From Poecilobothrus nobilitatus (taxonomy: Eukaryota > Arthropoda > Insecta > Diptera > Dolichopodidae), in NCBI GenBank assembly GCA_947095535.1, contig OX352772.1, forward strand, positions 255,093,439-255,157,438: 64,000 nt of DNA. Direction: 5' to 3'. The number at the start of each line of letters is the position of its first letter. Position 1 is the stretch's first letter. The position numbers and the translations under genes were made by a program. The notes beneath the pieces were generated by a model. The model was not told the origin of the DNA and made no database searches. It worked only from the letters and a program-made list of their open reading frames with translations. Positions 21,157 through 30,671 of this stretch are shown piece after piece.

Positions 21157-21534
21157 AAAAAAAAAAAAAAAACGAAGATCCTAATTGTTATTTTGTATTT
21201 CTTCCTATAGTAAACCAACACAAAAAAAAAAACACGCATTCCTTAAAGATACACTTCACCAACATTAAATAACACGTGCTTTAATATTTACATATAATAG
21301 TTTTGCTAACTATTTTCATGTTGACCTATTATAATATACGATCAAAGAGCTCTAAAAGACTTGTTTTACCCCAACTTCTAACAGAATCCAGGTCACAACA
21401 CTTTCGTTTTCTCTAAAACTCAAGGTCATTCAAATATAGGTTAATTTGCGTGTGCGTGCGATATGGTTTATTAAAAACTAGATTGTGCGATATGGGCTTA
21501 TTTTTTCCCATGCCAAAGTGCCCCTATACCTACT
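21157..21534. repeat. Polinton right terminal inverted repeat
   Basis: Complement of the left repeat. The terminal 75 bases appear identical between the ends apart from two substitutions near 21437-21450. Confidence 0.93.
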
Positions 21535-21540
21535 AGTATT
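21535..21540. repeat. Polinton target-site duplication, right (AGTATT)
   Basis: Partner of the AGTATT at 3948-3953; the LINE sequence resumes immediately with ATTAAAGTT. Confidence 0.93.
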
Positions 21541-21930
21541 ATTAAAGTTAGTGAGGGAAATATTTGTATATCTATTTTGTTCGTTTAAACTCTTAAGCCT
21601 ATTTATTTCTTGTGTAACTAAGTTATAAAAGGGGTTATTGTCTATATTCATTAGTTTATGTGTTCTTTCTAGATGTGAGCCTAAAATCCTATATATGTGT
21701 GTTTTTTCTTTTACTATATATTTATTATCACTTGCTTTATTTAAAGTAGCACTGTTTATATTATTGATGTTAAGTAATTCTAATTCATTTTGGTCAATAT
21801 TCAAATTTTTAATTTCCAAATTTAATTTTTTTCGATATATTTGATTTATTTCCGGGAACATACCATGATTTTTATTAGGATTAATTTTTTTAATTCTGTT
21901 TTCCCAGTATGCGCTGACTTCGAGGTTAAT
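21541..21930 (-). pseudogene. Jockey-like LINE, segment upstream of the RT fingers (copy 1)
   Basis: About 127 codons are open here (MFPEINQIYRKKLNLEI onwards) and end at the Polinton edge within the frame that continues at 3947 downwards. It is the linker between the endonuclease and reverse transcriptase and includes THIYRILGSHLERTHKL. Matching sequence without the Polinton is at 46960-47350 and 55410-55800. The upstream edge is the errantivirus 3' LTR. Confidence 0.85.
21925..21930. repeat. Errantivirus target-site duplication, left (GTTAAT)
   Basis: GTTAAT recurs at 30322-30327. The empty site GAGGTTAATCTGTTGC is seen at 47350-47370 and 55800-55815. Confidence 0.92.
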
Positions 21931-22375
21931 ATTTATATTTTTATAATTAAGCGAAATAATAAAAATATTGTTTGTTTTGTTTTATACTTGACTTTTATTT
22001 ATTTATTTATTTTTATATATAACATTATTTTGTTTTACATTAGATTTTTATTTATTTATTTATTTTTATATATAACAAAACAATTTCTTTTTATTTATTC
22101 AACTTTTTATATAACAAAACAACTTCTGATCGAACCAACGTCCAGTAGCAGAATCAATGCATTTTTATATTAGAATATTTACATTCTTAATAAGTCACGT
22201 TGCAATGCAACGTGCTGAGAAAATTATTATTGAAGTTTGGAATGTACAGTTATTTTAAGATAGGATCATGTTACAAGTTACAATAATATGTTGACGCGCG
22301 CAAAAGTAAGTTTGCGCGTGTGAAAGAAAATAAAAATATATTCAAAACATTGTTTTATTACAGGGTGACATAACT
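21931..22375 (-). repeat. Errantivirus 3' LTR
   Basis: 445 bp; near-identical to 29877-30321. An AATAAA word lies close to its 5' boundary on the element strand (GTAATAAAAC). TTTTTATATATAAC words repeat within it. Confidence 0.95.
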
Positions 22376-23913
22376 TCCCCACCCTTTGACGGAGGCTCCG
22401 ACGAAGTTATCTTGATTGTTTTGTTTTTATAACAATTTTTTAACTTTACAATTTGAATTAATAGTACAATTATAATTATTACTATTATTATTTTAGTTAC
22501 ATAATTTACAATATTTCCAATTTTATTAGTATACAAGATTTCTTTAATTTGTTCTCTGTTATTTTTAATGTTTTTTACATGCAGTTCTTCAAAGTTTAAC
22601 AATTCATTATTATTGACATTTCTTTTTATAATTACATTTAAAGTAGGTAAAATTATATGGTCTTTTATTTCGATTTCAAAATTTTTATATGTTAAATTAT
22701 TAATTCTAATTTGACATTTTTCGAATCTTATTAAATTAGTACCTTCAATGAAGGTTTCAAAATTATTACAATTATGGAATATCTGTGTTCTTTTAATATT
22801 TTTTATAATTATAAGACCATTTTTAATTTCTGTAATAGATTGTTCGAAAAAATTTTTAAACATACAATTAGCTTCCTTATTATTAAAAATATTATATGTA
22901 CAGTTATCTTTTATATCTTTTAAGTTTTTCTTTAGATTTTGAATTACATTTGAGTGATAAATATTTTTATTTTCATCAATCAGAATTTCCTTTTCTCCTA
23001 TATATAAAATTTTATTGTCTTTATTAGGTAAAGGTTCTATTAAGATTTTAGAATAGAGTTTATTAGTAAAATTTGGTATTAATGGAATTATGACTATTTC
23101 GTTTCCGAATGTTATTATATTAATTTTGATATTTGTCAGAATGTCCAAGTTTTGTATTATGTTAAATTCTTCGTCTGTTAGTATATTTTTTGATAGTATT
23201 CCTAATCTGCTCATTAGTAGTGTCTGTTCAATATCGTCAATGTGATTTCTGAGTAAGGTAATGTCGTAATTAATTTGATACATGCACTCCATAAGGTCCA
23301 TTTGGTGTTCCATTTTAGATATTTTATTGTTGAGTTCATTAGTTAAATTTGTTACGAATTTTCTTATTGTGTGTTGTTGATTCTTGATATGTTCTGTAAT
23401 GTTGTAAGTTTGTTCAATTAGGTCAGAGTTTATTTTAACTTGTTTATTGTTTTCTGTTATTAACATTTTGTTGTTATCTGTTAAAGCTTGTAGTTTGTTA
23501 CGTATTTGGATTTCATCGTCGCTGTCCATCGTGCCTGTTATGTACTTTAGCACTTTTCCTATTCCGTTTACAAGTCCTCTTTTGTTTCTTTTGTGAGGAA
23601 TAATGTTTTTTATTTTAGAGACTAGTGATTTGTAGTTGTGAGTTATTGTATTAAATATTGGTCCGTTCGAACTAAGTTCAGTTGAAAATGGTTGTATGTT
23701 GGTCCATATGTCTTGAAGGGTTTCTTCGTACTTTGTAATGTTGATTATGTGTAGGATTTTGTTATAGTTGGTTATAAGTTTTACTTCTCCTAGTTTTAAG
23801 TTAATATGTCCGTTTTTATTATTGTTCAAGTCTTGAATATCCATTATCTGAGATGTTGATAGATTGACAAATTCGAAGAGAATGTAGAGACTTAGTATGC
23901 TGTACTTTTTCAT
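22342..23913 (-). CDS. env: Errantivirus envelope glycoprotein (F-type fusion protein)
   Basis: Predicted membrane fusion protein of the errantivirus, 523 residues. A hydrophobic signal peptide covers residues 1-21. A furin-type site RNKR at 109-112 is followed directly by GLVNGIGKVLKYITG, placed like the fusion peptide of baculovirus F-like insect retroviral Env proteins. A long helical heptad-rich segment (about 150-215) follows, with Cys residues and N-glycosylation sequons in the ectodomain, a membrane anchor of Ile/Val at about 470-488 and a short cytoplasmic tail. ATG context (CCACCATGA) is good and a splice acceptor precedes it. The last 34 bases lie inside the 3' LTR, so the coding frame spans the purine tract. 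No stop or frameshift seen. Confidence 0.93.
   Translation of the reverse strand: MKKYSILSLYILFEFVNLSTSQIMDIQDLNNNKNGHINLKLGEVKLITNYNKILHIINITKYEETLQDIWTNIQPFSTELSSNGPIFNTITHNYKSLVSKIKNIIPHKRNKRGLVNGIGKVLKYITGTMDSDDEIQIRNKLQALTDNNKMLITENNKQVKINSDLIEQTYNITEHIKNQQHTIRKFVTNLTNELNNKISKMEHQMDLMECMYQINYDITLLRNHIDDIEQTLLMSRLGILSKNILTDEEFNIIQNLDILTNIKINIITFGNEIVIIPLIPNFTNKLYSKILIEPLPNKDNKILYIGEKEILIDENKNIYHSNVIQNLKKNLKDIKDNCTYNIFNNKEANCMFKNFFEQSITEIKNGLIIIKNIKRTQIFHNCNNFETFIEGTNLIRFEKCQIRINNLTYKNFEIEIKDHIILPTLNVIIKRNVNNNELLNFEELHVKNIKNNREQIKEILYTNKIGNIVNYVTKIIIVIIIIVLLIQIVKLKNCYKNKTIKITSSEPPSKGGEVMSPCNKTMF
22376..22387 (-). other. Polypurine tract of the errantivirus
   Basis: On the element strand AAAGGGTGGGGA ends exactly at the 3' LTR start (AGTTATG). 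It would prime plus-strand DNA synthesis. It has one T and lies within the env frame. Confidence 0.85.
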
Positions 23914-23920
23914 GGTGGAA

Positions 23921-23940
23921 AGGTCCTAAAAAGAGATTTG
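23921..23940 (-). promoter_or_regulatory. Candidate env splice acceptor
   Basis: On the element strand the run TCTCTTTTTAG ends 11 bases before the env ATG, a pyrimidine tract plus AG in the position where errantivirus env mRNAs are spliced. The donor would be in the leader or early gag and is not identified. Confidence 0.6.
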
Positions 23941-24006
23941 TTTTTTTTTTTTTTTTTAAAAAAGGAAATATTAGTAAATAGTAATTTATAGTTATTTTGT
24001 AGGATT

Positions 24007-27000
24007 TTATAAATTGTTATTCTGTCTTGAATGACCTGAGATAAGATTTTTCATTTTACTTCTATGTTTTGTTAAGTTTCCTTTGGTGTTTACTTTAAGT
24101 CTGATATGTAATGGGTTTTGGAACTTTTTTCGTTTTCTAACGTGGGTTTTATAATATTTATGGCCAGTGTCTTTGTCGACTACGTGTTCTTCATCAGTTA
24201 ATTCGGTGTCTATTTTTCGGAATTTTGAATGATTTTTTCCTCCCCTTATTTCTTTAATGTAGTTGATTCCTGCTTCTAAAGATATGTCGACTTTGTTTTC
24301 GTTTGCTTTTTCAATAACGCGGTTTTTCTTTTCTAATATTTTGTTGTAGATTTGTTCGTATTCGCTTTCTGTTATTTTACCTTGAATGAAATCTATTGGT
24401 TTCTTGTTTGTTGAGGAGTGTATCGTATTGTTGTAATACCCGTTTATTAAAATCATTTGCTCTTCGATTGGTAGATTTTTCTTTGTATGTTTTAATAGTC
24501 TGAGGTGCTCGTTGATGGTGTTATGCAAGCGCTCTATGTCTGCGTTACTGTTGTGATTTGAATTGGAAGTGTAGTGGATTGTGATATTATTTTCTTCCAA
24601 AAATTTTCTCATTAAATGGGATTTCATTCCTAATTCGTTATCAGTAACTATTTTCGCTATGTTACCGTATGTGCTAATATACTTTGCAATTGCTCTTCTG
24701 AATTCTGCCTCACTTCTATTTTGTACTTTAGTAAACATGGCGATTTTACTGAATTTATCGATCATAGTGACAAATAATGACTTGTTTATGGAATAGAATA
24801 TGTCCATATGGATTATTTGGTTAGGTTTATTCGGAGTTTCGGATATTTTTAACGGAATCTGTGGGGGTTTTCTTTCATATTTTTCTAGAATGCACACTTC
24901 GCAGTTATTTATAAATTCTGATATCTTAAGTTTTAAATTTGGGTGATAGAATTCGTTTTTCATTTCTTCGTTAATTTCGTTAATGCCACGGTGATTGTTT
25001 TCCAAGTGCTTTGTTTGAATGAGATTTTCTAGTTCTTCGTCATTGGTAATATTTTTCAGTAATTTTTTACTTCTAATAATTTTGTAATTTATAAAATGTT
25101 CGCGAAGGATAGGATTTATTTTATCAAATATTTCGTCGTTTACATATATGGCGTTAGTTCGTTTTGGGTCAAAATGATTCTTGATAATCATTTTTAATGT
25201 GATATCGTCTAAGACTTTTATGGATATTGTTTTAAGGGTTTTGTTAAATATATTTCGTGTTTTGATTTGCAAAGAGCCCGAATTAATTTTGTTTATTATA
25301 ATTTGATTTTTGTATAAATTTAAAGGCGTAACTGTTTCTATAATATTAGTTTGGAATGGGATATTTTCGTTTTGGTTTATGTCTATTCTACTTAGGAAAT
25401 CAGCTACCTTATTTTCACAACCTTTTTTGTATGATATGTCATAGTCATATTCTTGAATTTGCAATTTCCATCTTATTAATTTGCTGTTTGGTTCTTTAAG
25501 ACTGTGTAACCAAACTAAGGGCTTGTGATCTGTGAAGAGTTTGATTTTTCTACCGAAAACATATGGTCTGAATTGTTTAAGTGACCATACAATACTGAGA
25601 AGCTCTTTCTCGATTGTTGAATAATTAATTTCGTGCTCATTTAGTGTGCGAGACACGTATGAGATTGGTTTTCCTTCTTGAGATAGTACGCCACCTATGG
25701 CATAATGACTCGCATCTGTGGTTATTTCGAAATTTTTTTCAAAATCGGGGTAGATAAGAATTGGTGCTGATATTAATTTCTTTTTTAGATCGTTGAAACT
25801 TTGGATGTATTTGTGGTTATTTATGTCTACTTTAGAATTTTTCTTTAAGAATAGAGTCATGGGTTTTGCTATCTCGGCGAAATTTTTTATGAATTTCCTA
25901 TAGTATCCTGCGATACCTAGGAATCTTTTTATTTCCTTTGGAGTTTTTGGAATTTGGTAGTTTTTAATTACCTCTATTTTCTTTTGGTTGGGATGTATTC
26001 CGTGTTCATTGATAACGTGTCCTAAAAATTCGACTTCTTTTCTTAGAAAGTCGCATTTGTCTAGTTGTACTCGAAGTCGAGCTGATTTTATTTTTGTGAA
26101 AATTTTTTTTAAGTTTTTTATGTGTTCTTCTAAACCGTTTGAGAACACTACAATGTCGTCCATGTACGTTAGACATTCTTTGCCTATATTTTCCCTCAAT
26201 ATATTGTCCATCAGGCGTTGAAAGGTACTAGGGGCATTTTTCAGCCCAAAAGGCATTCTACTAAATTCGTAGTGTCCGTTGTCAACAGAGAATGCAGTCT
26301 TTTGTATGTCTTCCGGTTCCATTTCTATTTGATGGAATCCGGATTTTAAATCTATTACAGAGAAATACGTACTTTTCCCTAATTTGTCCAATATTTCTTC
26401 AATATTAGGGATTGGATAAGAGTCGTCAATTGTCTTTTCATTAAGTTTACGGTAGTCTATGACAAGACGGTATTTCCGCTCGCCAGAGGAATCTAATTTT
26501 TTGGGAATAACCCAAACTGGGCTGTTGTACGGACTATTGCTATGTTGGATAATTCCATTTTCCAACATTTCCTGAATTTGCTTTTGTATCTCTATTTTGT
26601 GGATATATGGGTATCTGTAAATTTTGCTTTTTATTGGTATGTTGTCTATAGTATTAATTTTGTGTCTGATTTTGTTGGTAACTGAGAGAGGTATTTGTTC
26701 AGAAAATATTTCATTAAATTCAGATATAAGATGATTTAATTGAAGTTTTTCTTCTTTATTTAAGTGGTCGGTTTTAATTTTTTCTGGAATAATTTTACTG
26801 TCTTTGTACGTTAAGTATTCGTTTGTTTCGTAATTATTGAAATCTAAGATTTCGTCTATTTCTGCGGACGGGAATGGTTCGTTGAAATTGAACATTTTAG
26901 GTTGGTCACATACGTTAAGTATTTTGGCTTTTGCTTGAAAGTCGTTTACTTCATAAATACCTTCTAGAATTCGAACGTCGGCATTTAAATTAGTTTCTTC

Positions 27001-27465
27001 TATCATTGCGTCACCTTTTTGTTGTTTGACAGGGATTTTATAATAATATTCCCCAGGTTCGATTTGGTATATGGTATTTTCTGGTTGGTGACTAAAGTAT
27101 AATTTTATTGGAGTGTCGTTCATCATGAGAATTTTATTTTTGTAGTCGATAACAGCGTTACCTTGCATTAGTATATCATTACCTATAAGGCCATGGTATT
27201 TTTCATGAAAATCATGAACCAAAAATACAAATTTTTCATTATTGTTTGGTTTGAATTCCTCAAAAATATTTATACTTATTGCTTGATTTATTAAGACATC
27301 TTTTTTCAATGCTCTCAAAATTTTTGAATTTTTTAGTTGTATTCTAGGTATTTCCTTGAAAGTGTCTGGTCGGATTATTGAGCTTGAAGCGCCACTGTCG
27401 ATTAGAAAATTGTATTCCTTTATTTTTATGTAGGTGAGTCGGTTTGGCCAGTCTCCCGAAAATTT
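24007..27465 (-). CDS. pol: Errantivirus Pol polyprotein (PR-RT-RNase H-IN)
   Basis: Open from the gag overlap to 24007 with no stop. It has no ATG of its own near the beginning: the first long frame codon often taken as a start (27318) is TTG. Expression is expected by -1 frameshifting. Domains, numbered from 27318: the protease with LIDSGASSS lies just upstream; reverse transcriptase with YMDD at 385-388; RNase H with D535 (TTDAS), E571, D597 (FTDHKP); integrase with HHCC zinc site H771, H776, C806, C809 and acidic triad D839 (HMDIF), D893 (VTDNELG), E929. The spacer and order PR-RT-RH-IN match Ty3/gypsy. Tail is basic. Confidence 0.96.
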   Translation of the reverse strand, partial: KFSGDWPNRLTYIKIKEYNFLIDSGASSSIIRPDTFKEIPRIQLKNSKILRALKKDVLINQAISINIFEEFKPNNNEKFVFLVHDFHEKYHGLIGNDILMQGNAVIDYKNKILMMNDTPIKLYFSHQPENTIYQIEPGEYYYKIPVKQQKGDAMIEETNLNADVRILEGIYEVNDFQAKAKILNVCDQPKMFNFNEPFPSAEIDEILDFNNYETNEYLTYKDSKIIPEKIKTDHLNKEEKLQLNHLISEFNEIFSEQIPLSVTNKIRHKINTIDNIPIKSKIYRYPYIHKIEIQKQIQEMLENGIIQHSNSPYNSPVWVIPKKLDSSGERKYRLVIDYRKLNEKTIDDSYPIPNIEEILDKLGKSTYFSVIDLKSGFHQIEMEPEDIQKTAFSVDNGHYEFSRMPFGLKNAPSTFQRLMDNILRENIGKECLTYMDDIVVFSNGLEEHIKNLKKIFTKIKSARLRVQLDKCDFLRKEVEFLGHVINEHGIHPNQKKIEVIKNYQIPKTPKEIKRFLGIAGYYRKFIKNFAEIAKPMTLFLKKNSKVDINNHKYIQSFNDLKKKLISAPILIYPDFEKNFEITTDASHYAIGGVLSQEGKPISYVSRTLNEHEINYSTIEKELLSIVWSLKQFRPYVFGRKIKLFTDHKPLVWLHSLKEPNSKLIRWKLQIQEYDYDISYKKGCENKVADFLSRIDINQNENIPFQTNIIETVTPLNLYKNQIIINKINSGSLQIKTRNIFNKTLKTISIKVLDDITLKMIIKNHFDPKRTNAIYVNDEIFDKINPILREHFINYKIIRSKKLLKNITNDEELENLIQTKHLENNHRGINEINEEMKNEFYHPNLKLKISEFINNCEVCILEKYERKPPQIPLKISETPNKPNQIIHMDIFYSINKSLFVTMIDKFSKIAMFTKVQNRSEAEFRRAIAKYISTYGNIAKIVTDNELGMKSHLMRKFLEENNITIHYTSNSNHNSNADIERLHNTINEHLRLLKHTKKNLPIEEQMILINGYYNNTIHSSTNKKPIDFIQGKITESEYEQIYNKILEKKNRVIEKANENKVDISLEAGINYIKEIRGGKNHSKFRKIDTELTDEEHVVDKDTGHKYYKTHVRKRKKFQNPLHIRLKVNTKGNLTKHRSKMKNLISGHSRQNNNL

Positions 27466-28577
27466 CCTATATCGATGGTTTGCTGATTATTAACATCCAT
27501 GGGTTCTACTTGCGAATTGTAATTGTTTTGGTAGTTGGGGTTGTAGTGAGAATTTCTGTTCTGGTTTGGTTGCCAATTATTGTAAAATGGTCGTTGATTA
27601 TTTATATGATTGTACACACCAGGTGGGCTTCTGTTATTATTATGAAGAATGTTGGGATTAGAGGTACCGTTTTGGTGCGTTGTATTTGGAGATGTATTAT
27701 TGTTGAAATATCTGATTGAGCGATTACCATTATTATTAATATTATTAGAGGGGTTTCGAATAGAATTACGATTATTATCACGATTTGGATTGTCTTGAAT
27801 GTTATTTGAACGATTTTGGGATGTTTTGTTACTAATGTAACGATTATTGTTATTATGGCGATTACGATTACTGTTATGGTTATTTTGGGTATAGTTATGA
27901 TTGACATTGATATTCGAAAAAGCGTAGCCCGATTCGTATAAAATTTTCATTGCATCTTCTAACGTCTTAGGATCTCTGCAAGATAGGATTGATTTCAAGG
28001 GTTCAGGAACTTTATTTTTAAAAGTATCTAAAGCACTTTGAACGTTAGCTTTTAAATATCTTTCTAATTCATCGTTATTGTTTTGGTATTCCAACTGTGT
28101 TTTTGTATTTAGTCTTCTAAGTATAGCTTTCACGTCGTTGTAAAATTCGACAGCATTCGTCTTAAAAGTTTGGCCCCTTAACTGGTCAAAAAGTTGGTCA
28201 GCGGATAGCCTATCGCCAAAATTGATATTAAGTACTTTTTTAATTTCATCCCAGGTGGTAGCTTGATGATTGATTTCGATAACTTCTCTGGCACTTCCAG
28301 TTAATTTTGATTTAATTATGTCAGAGAAAATTCCTTTTGAGAATTCGTCGTATTGGAGTAGTAAAGGTGTGATCCGATCTACTAAATCGATAAAAGTTTG
28401 TAAGGTACCGAATTTCCCATTAAATTCAGGTACACGTTCTAAATATTTAAGTGGGTCAATTGTAAGGCTTTTTGGGTCTGTCATGATTCGATTTTCTGTA
28501 TTTCTATTTAAATTTAATTTCGATAATTCTTCTATAAGTATGTCAACAACTCCGATAGCTACGAAATGTTGTGACAT
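27426..28577 (-). CDS. gag: Errantivirus Gag
   Basis: Structural protein of about 383 residues; the first ATG of the frame is at 28577 (MSQHFVAIG), the codon three earlier being TTG. A second candidate start is MTDPKSLTIDP. The central part (EFNGKFGTLQTFIDLVDRI and TWDEIKKVLNINFGDR) resembles the gypsy-group capsid fold. The last 150 residues are extremely rich in Asn, Arg and Gln, with no CCHC zinc knuckle, as in other errantiviruses. The 3' end overlaps pol by about 40 bases. Confidence 0.93.
   Translation of the reverse strand: MSQHFVAIGVVDILIEELSKLNLNRNTENRIMTDPKSLTIDPLKYLERVPEFNGKFGTLQTFIDLVDRITPLLLQYDEFSKGIFSDIIKSKLTGSAREVIEINHQATTWDEIKKVLNINFGDRLSADQLFDQLRGQTFKTNAVEFYNDVKAILRRLNTKTQLEYQNNNDELERYLKANVQSALDTFKNKVPEPLKSILSCRDPKTLEDAMKILYESGYAFSNINVNHNYTQNNHNSNRNRHNNNNRYISNKTSQNRSNNIQDNPNRDNNRNSIRNPSNNINNNGNRSIRYFNNNTSPNTTHQNGTSNPNILHNNNRSPPGVYNHINNQRPFYNNWQPNQNRNSHYNPNYQNNYNSQVEPMDVNNQQTIDIGNFRETGQTDSPT
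27459..27465 (-). promoter_or_regulatory. Programmed -1 frameshift heptamer (A AAT TTT)
   Basis: On the element strand the gag frame reads GGA AAT TTT CGG, giving the X-XXY-YYZ heptamer A-AAT-TTT. Slipping one base back enters the pol frame, which then stays open through the protease. The gag stop is about 30 bases downstream. The sequence directly shows the heptamer and frames; use in cells is inferred from the family. Confidence 0.85.
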
Positions 28578-29859
28578 AAACGGCAAAATGAAAGTTTAGT
28601 ACTATATGAAAAGGAAATTCGATTTATACAAAATTTATTTATGAAATGTAATTTTTATTTAATTTGACTGGTTGTAATTCTTGTTTACTTCTCATCAAAA
28701 GTATAAATTTAAAATTAGGTAATTTATTATTTTCTTTTCTTATTTTATTTTTTTTTATTTAATAGTTTTTTTTTTGATTAAAAATTGTTTTTTGTATATA
28801 TTTTTTTTTTATAAGTATGTAATTATTTTTTGTAATATTTATTTAAGCTTTATTTTTATTATAATTTTTTTTGCTAGATTGTAAATTTTCGAACATATAT
28901 ATATTTTGGAATATGTATTTTAAAGTAATTATTAATATGAAAACAAAATTGTATTATTAGTAATAGTATGAAGAAAAAATTGTTTTATTTATTTTTTGGA
29001 AGTTAATACTACTTATTTCTTTTATTATTTTACGCTTCCCTTTTTTTTTTTTTTATTTAATATCTACTTATTACTTATTTAATATTTCATATGGTTTTAA
29101 TATTTTATTATTTGATTTTAATTTTATTCTTTTTTTCTTTCAGGTAATATATTCGCTTGGAAAAATTTATTTAATAAGTTAACACTGGGTTATTTGATTT
29201 TATCGTACGAAAAAAAAATAAATTTGATGTAATATAAAAAATATATTTTCTTTTAAAATTTTAGTGCTACTGCTAATAGTGATTACGAAAAAAGTTAAAC
29301 AAACTTTTGCAAAATAATAGTCTTTAGCAATATTTTAAAACAATGAAAAATTATTTATATACTTAGGTGTTTTAAATTTAATTCTTTTACTTTAAATTTA
29401 TTTGATTCAAATAGACTTTAATTTAGTTTTACCCAGATGATATTTAAAGCACGTTTATATATATAAAAAAAAATATTCTCTTTAAAACACAAAGAATTTT
29501 GATTTACTTAAATATACTTCTTCTATTAATTTAATCTATTATATTGGTAAAACTTGGAAAAATAAAAACTCACGGTTTGTTGGTTGTTGTACTGCTGGTG
29601 TTGTTGCCCTGGTACTCTTCGATTCAGCTATTGGTTGTTGTTGTTGTTGTTTCGGCCGGATGATTGCTAGGTTTTTCTTTTTCTGCGTCCTTGAGTATAT
29701 TGACATATACTAACTGGTGCACTTTGTATAGTATGTACAATTTTTGTTTTTTGGTGATTTTCGTTCACTTATTATTTTGTGATTTTCATTCACTTATTAT
29801 TTTATGATTTTCGTTCATTTATTGTTTTTGTTATTTTTTAAGTATGCACTAGTTGACGC
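28578..29859 (-). other. Errantivirus 5' leader
   Basis: A 1.3-kb AT-rich untranslated leader between primer binding site and gag. Contains a GTTGTT-rich run near 29575-29660. Long leaders of this size are usual in gypsy-group elements and can hold insulator or packaging signals; no specific motif was identified here. Confidence 0.7.
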
Positions 29860-29876
29860 ATCCTACCGACTGCGCC
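29860..29876 (-). other. Primer binding site (tRNA-Ser type)
   Basis: On the element strand GGCGCAGTCGGTAGGAT begins directly after the 5' LTR, with the LTR's last T making TGGCGCAG. It is complementary to a 3' end ...CGACTGCGCCA, the acceptor end of insect tRNA-Ser, the primer type of 17.6/297-group errantiviruses. Confidence 0.8.
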
Positions 29877-30321
29877 ATTTATATTTTTATAATTAAGCGA
29901 AATAATAAAAATATTGTTTGTTTTGTTTTATACTTGACTTTTATTTATTTATTTATTTTTATATATAACATTATTTTGTTTTACATTAGATTTTTATTTA
30001 TTTATTTATTTTTATATATAACAAAACAATTTCTTTTTATTTATTCAACTTTTTATATAACAAAACAACTTCTGATCGAACCAACGTCCAGTAGCAGAAT
30101 CAATGCATTTTTATATTAGAATATTTACATTCTTAATAAGTCACGTTGCAATGCAACGTGCTGAGAAAATTATTATTGAAGTTTGGAATGTACAGTTATT
30201 TTAAGATAGGATCATGTTACAAGTTACAATAATAGGTTGACGCGCGCAAAAGTAAGTTTGCGCGTGTGAAAGAAAATAAAAATATATTCAAAACATTGTT
30301 TTATTACAGGGTGACATAACT
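29877..30321 (-). repeat. Errantivirus 5' LTR
   Basis: 445 bp; carries the promoter for the genomic RNA. Same boundaries as the 3' LTR on the element strand. Confidence 0.95.
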
Positions 30322-30573
30322 GTTAATCTGTTGCTATATAAGTGTGCTAATATTTTTAAGACTACTTTTTAATACTTAATGTTGCTTATAAATTCTATTT
30401 ATATCATTTTGTAGACTACTTTTCTTTTTTAATAATTTTTGAATTTATTTACTCGTTTTTGAGTACGAGCATTTAGGGATGGTTTCTTGTATCGCATTTC
30501 TAATTATACTATCTATTTTTGGGAGGTGATAGCCATTAGGTGAAATGTTGGTGTTTTCAATAATTTGTTTCTC
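30322..30573 (-). mobile_element. Jockey-like LINE, 5'-most retained part (copy 1)
   Basis: Starts with the second GTTAAT target copy and runs to the 98-bp direct repeat. Corresponds to 47365-47634. Translation is broken; residues resembling PNISPNGYHLHKIDSII can be read. No endonuclease catalytic core is present, so the LINE is 5'-truncated. Confidence 0.75.
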
Positions 30574-30671
30574 GAAGTTTTTTCAAAATTTGAAGAGTTG
30601 TCGGTGCTGTAGGATCTCCAACGGTGAGGGTACATAAAAAAGTTGTTCTACAATCTTACTCTTTTGAGAGA
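30574..30671. repeat. 98-bp direct repeat flanking the Jockey-like LINE (right copy)
   Basis: Right partner of 1736-1833, differing at a handful of positions. Confidence 0.65.

Larger units (their letters stand above)
21931..30321 (-). mobile_element. Errantivirus (env-bearing Ty3/gypsy LTR retrotransposon), full length
   Basis: An 8391-bp provirus with two 445-bp LTRs, tRNA-Ser-type primer binding site, purine tract, and open gag, pol and env frames in the order of insect endogenous retroviruses. On the minus strand the LTR begins AGTTATG and ends ATAAAT, like gypsy-group LTRs. I found one difference between the LTRs (T at 22289 region versus G at the corresponding site near 30236). With all three frames open and little LTR divergence, this is a young insertion that may be functional; whether it is active cannot be told from sequence. 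Confidence 0.96.

Noticed and set aside
21841..22173. Plus-strand hydrophobic frame within the LTR (also at 29853)
   Set aside because: Read from the TATTTATTTATTTATA-rich LTR on the strand opposite to the element.
27444..27907. Ile/Val-rich frames opposite or beside the gag C-terminus
   Set aside because: Alternative-frame readings of the Asn-rich gag tail.
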